Assembly (NCBI GenBank): GCA_965279125.1
Contig: CBDIHL010000032.1
Span: forward strand, 15,290 to 79,289
From: Dinoroseobacter sp965279125
Lineage (GTDB): Bacteria; Pseudomonadota; Alphaproteobacteria; Rhodobacterales; Rhodobacteraceae
Reading direction: 5' to 3'
Length of the DNA stretch: 64,000 bases
A program made the translations under genes and the position numbers. The notes below the pieces were generated by a model. The model was not told where the DNA came from and ran no database searches. It saw only the letters and a program-made list of their open reading frames with translations. Below are positions 52,528 through 58,789 of the stretch, in pieces; within the stretch, counting starts at the first letter, position 1; each line of letters starts with the position of its first letter.

Positions 52528-53824
52528 GGGTCAAATCCTCGACCAGCCGAATATCGCGGCGCGGATACGGGATCGTAATCCCGGCCTCCTTCAGCGCATT
52601 CCAGATCAGGAACAGCACGTCGCTGGTATACTTCTTCGCGCCGTCATCGATGCCATTCACCCAGAACTCCACCGCGAAATTCACCCCGCTATCGCCGAAA
52701 CTGCGCAGCTCGCAATCGGGGGGGTAGGGCGCGGTTAGCACCTCTGGATGGGCCGCGACAGCCGCCTCAACAATTCCGGGAACAAGGTTAATATCGGTCT
52801 CATAGGCGACGGAGAACTCCGCCTCGTAACGGTTTGCACTGCCTTGGTCGGAATAGTTCACAACCCGCGTGGTGATGAAATCCTCGTTCGGTACCATGAT
52901 CCAGCGGCCATCGAAGGTCTCCAGGATCACCGAGCGCGCGGTCATCCGGACAATCGTGCCCTCCTCGCCGCCATCGAGGGCCACGAAATCCCCGACCGTC
53001 GCCTCGCCCTCCAGCAACAAGATCACGCCCGAGACATAGTTCGAGGCGATCTTTTGCAGGCCGAAACCAACACCGACACCGATGGCGCCCCCAATCACCG
53101 TCAAGACGCTGAGGTCGAGCCCCATGATGTTGAGAAACAGCAGAAACGCGATGCCGAAAATCGCCATCTCCGCCGCTTTAGAGGCCAGTTCTCGCGTCGC
53201 GGGGCGCATTTCCTGCTTCTGAATGAAGCCCGTCGATTGATCCTTTGACCACCGGCCCAGCCAGAAGATGATCGCAGCCACGACGACCGAGCGGATCAGG
53301 AACAGCAGTGAGAACGACAGATTGCCCAGCGGCACGACGAATGCGTCGAGATAGGCGGTGACCGTGTCCAGCAGCCCCAGCGCATAGAGTGCGGCAACCG
53401 GCACCAGCACGAACCGCCCAAGCAAGCGCAAGAACGGGTCGCGCAGGATGTCTTGCACCAAAGCCCGCGCGCCAAGGAACAAGAACACGCGTTTACCAAA
53501 TGCAATGACCGCGCCGCTGTCGAAAATGGCACGGGTAATCTGCTCGCCGATCGCGGTGAAGCCGTAAGCCAGAAGCGGTAGCAACAGCGGCAGGAACATC
53601 AGCACGAACCGGCGTGCCGTGGCAAAGACCGACGCGGCGTCCTCGGCCGGGGTCAGCAGGCGCGTTATGGCGGGGCTTGCGCGTTTTGCGGCAAAGCGGG
53701 CCAGCAGATAGGCGACGATCAACAACCCGAATTGCGACCAGGCGGCGGGGGAGGTCAGCCAATCGCGCGCCAGATCAATCACAGGCTGCGCATAGCCGAG
53801 GGCTTGGGTCATGATCTCGTTCAT
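52517..53824 (-). CDS. MscS-family mechanosensitive channel
   Basis: 435 residues from the ATG at 53822-53824; a GTG three codons earlier is an alternative. Several membrane helices fill the first 270 residues. The pore helix and beta domain follow: VIGGAIGVGVGFGLQKIASNYVSG, then GDFVALDGGEEGTIVRMTARS and WIMVPNEDFITTRVVN. The channel opens under membrane tension to release solutes during hypo-osmotic shock. Overlaps the flavoprotein gene downstream. Confidence 0.93.
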   Translation of the reverse strand: MNEIMTQALGYAQPVIDLARDWLTSPAAWSQFGLLIVAYLLARFAAKRASPAITRLLTPAEDAASVFATARRFVLMFLPLLLPLLAYGFTAIGEQITRAIFDSGAVIAFGKRVFLFLGARALVQDILRDPFLRLLGRFVLVPVAALYALGLLDTVTAYLDAFVVPLGNLSFSLLFLIRSVVVAAIIFWLGRWSKDQSTGFIQKQEMRPATRELASKAAEMAIFGIAFLLFLNIMGLDLSVLTVIGGAIGVGVGFGLQKIASNYVSGVILLLEGEATVGDFVALDGGEEGTIVRMTARSVILETFDGRWIMVPNEDFITTRVVNYSDQGSANRYEAEFSVAYETDINLVPGIVEAAVAAHPEVLTAPYPPDCELRSFGDSGVNFAVEFWVNGIDDGAKKYTSDVLFLIWNALKEAGITIPYPRRDIRLVEDLTRED

Positions 53825-53944
53825 CGCGGGCACTCATTTGGCAAATCTGCGCGTGGTCTAACGCAACACCGCCCCAACACAAGCGCCCCTGCGATTGGCA
53901 GGGCCCAAGTGTTGCAAACGCCAACGCGCGCTATGTCGTCTGTC

Positions 53945-54085
53945 ATGTCTGATCCCATCTGCCCTCTGTGCTTGCGCCCGATCCCGCCGGATGTGCCGCA
54001 AAGCCTGCATCACCTGATCCCCAAGCTGAAAGGCGGCAAAGGTGGGGCGACGGTCTTGCTGCACCACATCTGCGGCCTTAGGTAG
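53945..54085 (+). pseudogene. HNH endonuclease gene, N-terminal part, cut by IS insertion
   Basis: Codons 1-43 of a 98-codon HNH nuclease: PICPLCLRPIPPDVPQSLHH, then LIPKLKGGKGGATVLLHHIC, which holds the CxxC pair and the HH of the ββα-metal core. The reading enters the insertion sequence at 54073 and stops at 54083-54085 after four foreign residues. Joining 54072 directly to 57047 restores the frame exactly, so the gene was intact before insertion. In-frame ATGs at 53933 or 53945 could start it. Confidence 0.9.
54065..54072. repeat. Target-site duplication, left copy
   Basis: CACATCTG, directly abutting the left end of the IS; the identical 8 bp follows the right end at 57039-57046. Eight-base duplications are the rule in the IS1595 family. 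Confidence 0.9.
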
Positions 54086-54098
54086 CAAACGCACCAAG
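54073..54098. repeat. IS left terminal inverted repeat
   Basis: Begins CGGCCTTAGGTAGC and ends AAACGCACCAAG. It differs from the right copy only at the 9th and 13th bases (G for T in both). Confidence 0.9.
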
Positions 54099-54130
54099 AT
54101 TTAAACCAACACTTGCGGTAGGTTAGCGCC

Positions 54131-54511
54131 ATGACCCGCAGATACTACCGCCCAATCAAAGACGAGACGATAATCAGCACCCTTCACTACATGCGCCAGC
54201 ACATAGGCAGGGAAGGCTTGCCGGGAATGGAGCACGTGGAGGCCCTGCTAGAGCAATGGGGCGTTGATCCTGATACGCTGACATCGCCACGCAAACGGCC
54301 CAAGCTGTTTGCCAAGGGGGAGTTGCGGCGGCTGGTGTTGGACGCGCTCAGGGAAGGCCCACAAACGGGCAGGCAAATCGCAGACAAGGTAGAGGCCGCG
54401 CGCCCCGATCTGCCCGAAGGCCACGCCTACAAGCGGGTGTATATCTGCCTGTGGGGGCTTAAGAAGCGAAGGCTGGTGCGGAATGCGGGCGGGGTGTGGC
54501 TGGCCCCGTAG
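54131..54511 (+). CDS. IS cargo: winged-helix-like hypothetical protein
   Basis: 126 residues. The C-terminal half looks like a winged helix: ELRRLVLDALREGPQTGRQIADKVEAARPD (helix-turn-helix), then KRVYICLWGLKKRRLVRNAGGVW (recognition helix and wing). The N-terminal 50 residues are helical and polar. No named family is recognised. Inside the IS near its left end and transcribed inward; it may regulate the element or be unrelated cargo (inference). Confidence 0.7.
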   Translation: MTRRYYRPIKDETIISTLHYMRQHIGREGLPGMEHVEALLEQWGVDPDTLTSPRKRPKLFAKGELRRLVLDALREGPQTGRQIADKVEAARPDLPEGHAYKRVYICLWGLKKRRLVRNAGGVWLAP

Positions 54512-54526
54512 GGCCAGCTACTTCTC

Positions 54527-54703
54527 TTACCGCCGCCTTGCTTCTGGGTGCAGTTTGCCAGCCAGAATTTCGCTAATTCTGCCTTGGTTTACTCCAAAAT
54601 GCGCAGCGATGTGGTGTTGAAGCCATCCCCGCGACCTTAGCCGCCAGACATCTCTAGCTTCGTGCAAGTTTAACCGCTTGCTCGGCTTCTTTGGATCAAC
54701 CAT
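54527..54703 (-). CDS. IS cargo: 58-residue helix-turn-helix protein
   Basis: A short ORF: start ATG at 54701-54703 with AGGAG eight bases upstream, stop TAA at 54527-54529. The sequence contains LHEARDVWRLRSRGWLQHH followed by IAAHFGVNQGRISEILAGK, a convincing helix-turn-helix (resolvase/Xre-like recognition helix NQGRISEIL). It lies divergent from the promoter of the putative small RNA and could be its repressor. The strong ribosome site and motif argue for a real gene despite the length. Confidence 0.7.
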   Translation of the reverse strand: MVDPKKPSKRLNLHEARDVWRLRSRGWLQHHIAAHFGVNQGRISEILAGKLHPEARRR

Positions 54704-54739
54704 TTGGTCAATCTCCTGTGTCGAAGCCGCTGGTCGGTG

Positions 54740-54768
54740 TTGACTGTGGCACCACTAAATGCATATAT
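54740..54768 (+). promoter_or_regulatory. Sigma70-type promoter inside the IS
   Basis: TTGACT (54740-54745), a 17-bp spacer, and ATATAT (54763-54768) make a near-consensus promoter. The -10 lies in the palindrome TGCATATATGCA (54760-54771). A 9-bp inverted repeat, TGGTCGGTG (54731-54739) and CACCGACCA (54792-54800), brackets it, which suggests an operator. Confidence 0.65.
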
Positions 54769-54774
54769 GCACGG

Positions 54775-54850
54775 GTGATATCACAAAGTCCCACCGACCA
54801 ACGGTGGTTTCAGTTAAGCCTGACCCGTACCAGCGGGTCAGGCTTTTTTA
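54775..54850 (+). ncRNA. Putative small RNA encoded in the IS
   Basis: Transcription from the promoter at 54740-54768 would start near 54775 and end at the strong terminator 54816-54850, giving about 75 nt with no reading frame. The 5' half includes GTGATATCAC (a perfect 10-bp palindrome) and the CACCGACCA arm. It runs toward, and ends before, the 3' end of the minus-strand transposase gene. It could be a regulatory RNA of the element; no known family is recognised. Confidence 0.45.
54816..54850 (+). terminator. Strong rho-independent terminator inside the IS
   Basis: A perfect 12-bp stem, AAGCCTGACCCG with CGGGTCAGGCTT, loop TACCAG, followed by TTTTTATT. The T tract lies on the plus-strand side only, so it ends plus-strand transcripts. 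There is no upstream protein gene for it to serve, which supports the small-RNA unit. Confidence 0.9.
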
Positions 54851-54933
54851 TTATCCGATTCGTGATTTCGAGTCTATGGCCCCTACCAAATGTAGTGGTC
54901 TGTCAATTAGCTGTAACAAGATGTGTAGTTTTC

Positions 54934-55896
54934 CTACGCTGCCCGTTGCCAGTAGCCCTTCCACTGGCGCGACACAGGCGCATCCATCGCATTCATGACC
55001 AGTGCCGCCGCCAACGCCCCGTTGTCCTTGCGGCGGTTGTCTTCAAGCCATGCAGCGTGGTTCGCATACTGGTGCAGGTATTGCGGGCTAACGTGGTGGT
55101 GCTGGCCCTGCACCATGCGGCGCAAGCGGGAAAAGAAGCTTTCCACCATGTTCGTATGCTTGCCGTGGTCGCTGTAGATCAGCGAGTGGTTCACGCGGTC
55201 AACCTTCCAACCGCTGTGCAGCAAGTCCCAATGGCTAGCTTCATCGGCTGACATGGTTGCCATGCGGCACACGTTCTCGTTTGCCAGCGCAACGCCTTCG
55301 CTTTCAAACTTGGTCACGAAAGGCAGGGTGCGGCCTTCGCGTTCACGCATGGCGACAACAACGCGGCGCTTGCCCGTTTGGTTCTCTTTCAGGCGACGGT
55401 CCTTGCGGTCAGCCTTGGCGTTCTCAGGGCGGATATGGCCCCCGAAGTATGCGCCATCAATCTCGACATGGCCTTGCAGAACTTCGCCCGTCTGAACCTC
55501 TTGCGCCATGGCTTCGCGCAGCTTGTGGGCCAGCACGAAAGCCGTCTTGTATTGACAGTCCAGATCACGGGAAAGCTGGATCATGGACACGCCCTTGGAC
55601 GCGTTCACAATGATGCAAATCGCGGCCAGCAGGTCCACGAAGTCCATCTTGCGCGAGGCAAAGATCGTGCCGGACGTGACGCTGAACTGGTGCGCACATG
55701 CCTTGCACTTGAACTTGCGGCGCGTGGTGATCTTGTAGGTCTCGTCATGCGAGCAACGCGGGCAAACTGCCTCGCCTTCCGTCTCAGGCCAGCGCATTTG
55801 GCAGAACGTCTCATAAGCCGCATCCTCGCCAGCTTTGTAGATGCTGCGAAGGCTAAGGGTGCGTGATGCCGCTGAGAGAAGGAAGTGCTGTGCCAT
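54934..55896 (-). CDS. IS1595-family transposase (ISXO2-like, DDE/N superfamily)
   Basis: 320 residues. N-terminal zinc ribbon: VCPRCSHDETYKI with CKACAHQFSVTSGTIF (two CxxC pairs, about residues 44-71). The ISXO2 catalytic domain has HVEIDGAYFGG (first Asp near 147), the second acidic residue near SLIYSDHGKHTN, and the final acid in NMVESFFSRLRRM. Members cut and paste DNA between TIRs with 8-bp duplications, matching what is seen here. The reading frame is complete, so the element may be active. Confidence 0.95.
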   Translation of the reverse strand: MAQHFLLSAASRTLSLRSIYKAGEDAAYETFCQMRWPETEGEAVCPRCSHDETYKITTRRKFKCKACAHQFSVTSGTIFASRKMDFVDLLAAICIIVNASKGVSMIQLSRDLDCQYKTAFVLAHKLREAMAQEVQTGEVLQGHVEIDGAYFGGHIRPENAKADRKDRRLKENQTGKRRVVVAMREREGRTLPFVTKFESEGVALANENVCRMATMSADEASHWDLLHSGWKVDRVNHSLIYSDHGKHTNMVESFFSRLRRMVQGQHHHVSPQYLHQYANHAAWLEDNRRKDNGALAAALVMNAMDAPVSRQWKGYWQRAA

Positions 55897-55910
55897 GTGT
55901 CTTATCCATT

Positions 55911-55976
55911 ACTTATGTAACGAATATAGTGCGTAGACGTATCAGATGCAATACCTTATGTAATGCTTATGATACC
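55911..55976. promoter_or_regulatory. Divergent promoter region with TIR-like repeats
   Basis: The 100-bp gap between transposase and DUF6471 genes carries CTTATGTAA at 55912-55920 and CCTTATGTAA at 55954-55963, with GCTTATGATACC beside it. Both resemble the outer part of the right TIR (GGCCTTATGTATC). They could bind the transposase or the DUF6471 protein and control both promoters. Confidence 0.4.
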
Positions 55977-55996
55977 TTTGACGCCACAGGTGATAC

Positions 55997-56203
55997 ATGC
56001 CAGACCAAAATGAATGGGAATCGAAGGCCGCAAACCTTCTCAAGGCAGAACTTAAACGCCAGGGCGTGACCTATGCGCAGCTAGCTGAGATGATTGGGGA
56101 GAAAGAAGTGAATATCCGCAATAAACTGTCGCGCGGGAAGTTCAGCGCAGCGTTTTTTCTGATCTGTCTCCAAGCTATCGAGGTTGACTTGATCCGCCTC
56201 TAA
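55997..56203 (+). CDS. IS cargo: DUF6471 HTH protein
   Basis: 68 residues. WESKAANLLKAELKRQGVTYAQLAEMIG, then NIRNKLSRGKFSAAFFLICLQAIEV, which matches the DUF6471 pattern and has an Xre-like helix-turn-helix. It starts about 100 bp from the divergent transposase gene, so it may act as a regulator of transposition. Its last 29 bases overlap the convergent membrane-protein gene. Confidence 0.8.
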   Translation: MPDQNEWESKAANLLKAELKRQGVTYAQLAEMIGEKEVNIRNKLSRGKFSAAFFLICLQAIEVDLIRL

Positions 56204-56636
56204 GATGGTCAATTCGAACGGGGGATCCGCTTCCGGTTTGAAGCACGGAATGATCGGCAATCAGTCTACTATCATCAAATAAATTCGTTCTGATTTCATT
56301 AATCCGACCGCTTCTTTTTGCAGCTACGATTAACGAACCGACCCCGATTATTGCCACACAGAGGCTGACCACTCCTAGCACCAGAGCAATCGTGTTGGTT
56401 TTATCCAGAGCAAACGAAATCCACATTTCGAGACCAAGGGTGACGCCCATGGTAAGAAAAAATAGCCCCACATGAGAAAAAAGGTTTCTGTCTGACATTG
56501 CCGTTTCAAGAGCATCAAAGGTCTCGCGACTCACTGTAACCAACTCCTCATCGTGCCGGTAAACGCGCTGCCGCGTTCCGCCCGTGTATATTTTCGAGCG
56601 CCCTGGCGGGGTTGAGCCGCTCCTATTCGCTGACAT
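56175..56636 (-). CDS. IS cargo: two-helix membrane protein
   Basis: 153 residues. A polar N-terminus (about 1-48), then membrane helices near 53-72 (HVGLFFLTMGVTLGLEMWIS) and 82-105 (TIALVLGVVSLCVAIIGVGSLI), then a cytosolic-type tail of about 45 residues. No family recognised. Its start codon lies 14 bases inside the preceding gene, so the two are coupled. The upstream partner is soluble. Confidence 0.6.
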   Translation of the reverse strand: MSANRSGSTPPGRSKIYTGGTRQRVYRHDEELVTVSRETFDALETAMSDRNLFSHVGLFFLTMGVTLGLEMWISFALDKTNTIALVLGVVSLCVAIIGVGSLIVAAKRSGRINEIRTNLFDDSRLIADHSVLQTGSGSPVRIDHLRGGSSQPR

Positions 56637-56931
56637 CGGCGGGCGAAGTGCTTTCCGGCGTATCCGCCAAGAGGCTTCCTATCCACTGATGGATCCCAGC
56701 CAATGCGCTTTGAGGTACGACCAGCCGACCCACAGACTGCCGACACAACCCTTCTGGGCCGTTGGTGGACGGGTCGAAAACAAGCTGATAGAGACCCAAC
56801 TTGAAAACCCCGTTCGTGTTCAAGGCACCTTGCATCCCATCCAAGTAAATTGTTGGGCCTTGGTGGGGGTCGCCAGCCAAGGGAAACTCCGCAGGAACCA
56901 TCTCGAAGTCTTTTCTTTTTAGCTCTGACAT
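56623..56931 (-). CDS. IS cargo: soluble protein coupled to the membrane protein
   Basis: 102 residues from the ATG at 56929-56931 with GGGGGA just upstream. Predominantly beta with a terminal helix: DPHQGPTIYLDGMQGALNT, KLGLYQLVFDP, and RLVVPQSALAGIHQWIGSLL. The last part faintly recalls DUF3467-type proteins, too weak to assign. First gene of a two-gene unit that ends in the membrane protein. Confidence 0.6.
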   Translation of the reverse strand: MSELKRKDFEMVPAEFPLAGDPHQGPTIYLDGMQGALNTNGVFKLGLYQLVFDPSTNGPEGLCRQSVGRLVVPQSALAGIHQWIGSLLADTPESTSPADVSE

Positions 56932-57012
56932 CACTATCCCCCACAAGCGCCAACGAACGACTTAACGCCGGATGAAATATCAATTCTGTCATTCGGTCAA
57001 TCTTTACACCCG

Positions 57013-57038
57013 CTTGGTGCGTTTGATACATAAGGCCG
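57013..57038. repeat. IS right terminal inverted repeat
   Basis: Reading inward on the minus strand it begins CGGCCTTATGTATC and ends AAACGCACCAAG, 24 of 26 positions matching the left repeat. Confidence 0.9.
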
Positions 57039-57046
57039 CACATCTG
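57039..57046. repeat. Target-site duplication, right copy
   Basis: CACATCTG immediately after the right end of the IS, identical to 54065-54072. Confidence 0.9.
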
Positions 57047-57215
57047 CCACAAAGAGATCCACGCAACCCTGACCGAGGCCGAGTTGGCCCGGGACTTTGC
57101 GACGCCAGAGGCCCTGCGCGCGCATCCGAGACTGGCGAAATTCGCGGCTTGGGTGTCCAGGCGTCCGCCGGAGTTTCTGTCGCGTGTGCCGGGCAAGCGG
57201 GGGCGGCGAAAATAG
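57047..57215 (+). pseudogene. HNH endonuclease gene, C-terminal part
   Basis: The rest of the split gene: the first base completes a Cys codon with 54071-54072, then HKEIHATLTEAELARDF, TPEALRAHPRLAKFAAWV and a basic tail ending RGRRK. HKEIH supplies the last His of the HNH core. No start codon or ribosome site precedes this half, so it is dead. The TAG stop at 57213-57215 abuts a palindromic repeat. Confidence 0.9.
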
Positions 57216-57299
57216 GTCAACAGTGCTGACGTTATGTTTCGCATGCGAAACAATGGGTCAATAGTACTGACCTTAAGTTTAAGAAATCATTAACCTTTT
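57216..57299. repeat. Three-palindrome intergenic repeat, copy 2
   Basis: Same layout as the copy at 2599-2684: GTCA-N7-TGAC, the identical 18-bp palindrome TGTTTCGCATGCGAAACA, GGTCA-N7-TGACC, then an ATTAACCTTTT tail. It starts right after the HNH stop codon and the enoyl-CoA hydratase stop codon falls inside its tail. Both copies lie between convergent genes. Confidence 0.75.
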
Positions 57300-57931
57300 C
57301 CACGAGGTCCAGCGCCCCCGAACATCCCCTTAATCGCCCCCAGCAGCGCCGGTGTGGCCCCCATCGCGTCTGCGCAGAGCGCATCGATGGCCTCTGGCAT
57401 CTCGCCTTCGCGCACCACACGGTCAAACAGGCCCCAAGACAGCGCCTCGCGCGTCTCGATCTTGGCCCCACCGAGCAGGATCATCTTGGCCCGGCTGGCC
57501 CCAATCAACGCCGCCATCCGCGCCGGATCACTTGGCTGGGGCAGAAACCCGTTTTTGACCACCGGATAGAACACTTTCGCCCCGTCCACCGCGACCCGCA
57601 GATCACTCGCCAGCATCATGCCAAGGGCCCCGCCTGCGCAGGTGCCATTGAGCGCGCAGATCGTCAGGCCCGGAAAGGCGGCAATCCGCCCTGACAGCTG
57701 CTCCCAGATCGGATCGGTCGTCAGAGTGCCCCCGCGCGCCTCGTCCAAATCGGCCCCGGCGCTGAACACGCGTCCACGCCCGGTGATCACCAGAACCCGC
57801 GCGCCTGCACTTTGCGCGCCCGCAACGGCGGCATCGAGGTCTTCGAGCATCCGCCCGGTCAGCGCATTGGCCTTGTCGGGACGGTTGATCGTGATCGTCC
57901 AACGTGCGGCACCGGCAGCAATCTCGATCAT
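57290..57931 (-). CDS. Enoyl-CoA hydratase/isomerase family protein
   Basis: 213 residues, a crotonase-fold protein shorter than the usual 260. The oxyanion-hole motifs are present: VFSAGADLDEARGG and ALNGTCAGGALGMMLASDLRVA. The second catalytic Glu position is not obvious, as FYPVVKNGFLPQPSD replaces the common F-x-x-P-E region. It is 3 bp downstream of an SDR gene, so both likely act on the same acyl-CoA or hydroxy substrate. Confidence 0.88.
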   Translation of the reverse strand: MIEIAAGAARWTITINRPDKANALTGRMLEDLDAAVAGAQSAGARVLVITGRGRVFSAGADLDEARGGTLTTDPIWEQLSGRIAAFPGLTICALNGTCAGGALGMMLASDLRVAVDGAKVFYPVVKNGFLPQPSDPARMAALIGASRAKMILLGGAKIETREALSWGLFDRVVREGEMPEAIDALCADAMGATPALLGAIKGMFGGAGPRGKG

Positions 57932-57934
57932 CGT

Positions 57935-58690
57935 CTAGCCCGTGAGCCCGAGCTTGGCGCGTAAGCCTTCGTCGCGCAGGGACAGCTCTTGCCCGATATG
58001 CGCATCCGCTTCCGGCCCGCACATCCAGACGAGGCATTTGGCAGGCCATTCAGCGGGAATATGCACCGATGGATCCAACTGGCTGACCGGGTTGATGCCG
58101 CTCGCCTTGATCTCCACCTGCATTTCGGTGGCGACGGTGCCCGGGCTTAGACCCATGGCGCGAATGCCCTGATCGCGCGCCTCCAGATCGAGACAGCGCG
58201 TCAACATCGCCGCCCCGGCCTTCGAGCTGCAATAATGCGACCAGCCCTCCATCGGATTATGCGCGGCCCCCGAGCTGACGGTGAGGACCGTGCCCCCGCC
58301 TTGCGCCGCCATCACCGACAGGACCGCCTTCATCCCGTGGAAAACGCCCTTAAGGTTAATGTCGATCATCGTGCTCCAACCTTCGGCATCGACATCCTCG
58401 ATCCGGCCCACGGGGGTGATGACGCCCGCATTGTTGATCATCACATCGAGGGTTCCGAACTGCGCGACCGTGCGGGCCACAGCCGTCTCGAGTGCGACGA
58501 AATCATCCACATCGCATTCGATCGGCACAGCTTGCGGCCCGATCTCGGCGGCCAGCGCTTGCAAGGCATCGCCCGAGCGCGCCAGAAGCACAACATTGGC
58601 GCCATTCGCGGCAAATTCACGAGCGGCTGCGGCACCGATACCCTTGCTGGCCCCTGTTATCATTACGGTTTTTCCGGTCATATCGGTCAT
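57935..58690 (-). CDS. Short-chain dehydrogenase/reductase
   Basis: 251 residues. Classical SDR: cofactor-binding ITGASKGIGAAAAREF (about 11-26), NNAGVIT, catalytic Ser in VSSGAAHNP and YCSSK (Tyr-x-x-x-Lys). LARSGD after the second strand suggests NADP preference. Substrate unknown. It forms a two-gene unit with the enoyl-CoA hydratase-like gene. Confidence 0.9.
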   Translation of the reverse strand: MTDMTGKTVMITGASKGIGAAAAREFAANGANVVLLARSGDALQALAAEIGPQAVPIECDVDDFVALETAVARTVAQFGTLDVMINNAGVITPVGRIEDVDAEGWSTMIDINLKGVFHGMKAVLSVMAAQGGGTVLTVSSGAAHNPMEGWSHYCSSKAGAAMLTRCLDLEARDQGIRAMGLSPGTVATEMQVEIKASGINPVSQLDPSVHIPAEWPAKCLVWMCGPEADAHIGQELSLRDEGLRAKLGLTG

Positions 58691-58789
58691 TCAGGCACCT
58701 CTTGCGGGCAGTGTTTCGGGTTGGCTTGACCCTAGCCGCTGCACGTCCGAGTGTTGAGGGGTAATTTCGCAGATAAATCGAGGCCCCCC

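Larger units (their letters stand above)
54073..57038. mobile_element. IS1595-family insertion sequence with cargo genes
   Basis: 2,966 bp bounded by 26-bp terminal inverted repeats (54073-54098 and the complement of 57013-57038) that match at 24 of 26 positions, and flanked by a perfect 8-bp duplication CACATCTG. The transposase is on the minus strand near the middle. IS1595 elements are usually 0.7-1.1 kb when bare; some subgroups carry passenger genes, as here. Cargo: a winged-helix-like ORF, a 58-aa HTH ORF, a promoter-terminator unit, a DUF6471 ORF and a two-gene membrane module. It splits an HNH endonuclease gene. Intact ends and duplication suggest recent insertion. Confidence 0.95.

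Noticed and set aside
54066..54074. 9-bp target duplication CACATCTGC with ends starting GGCC
   Set aside because: That register breaks the direct match; starting the ends at CGGCC gives a perfect 8-bp duplication and longer matching TIRs.
54691..55251. 186-residue plus-strand frame opposite the transposase
   Set aside because: Antisense shadow of the transposase; it also spans the terminator.
56531..57253. 240-residue open frame crossing the right end of the IS
   Set aside because: It runs across the IS boundary and over two better-supported genes in another frame; it has no recognisable motif.
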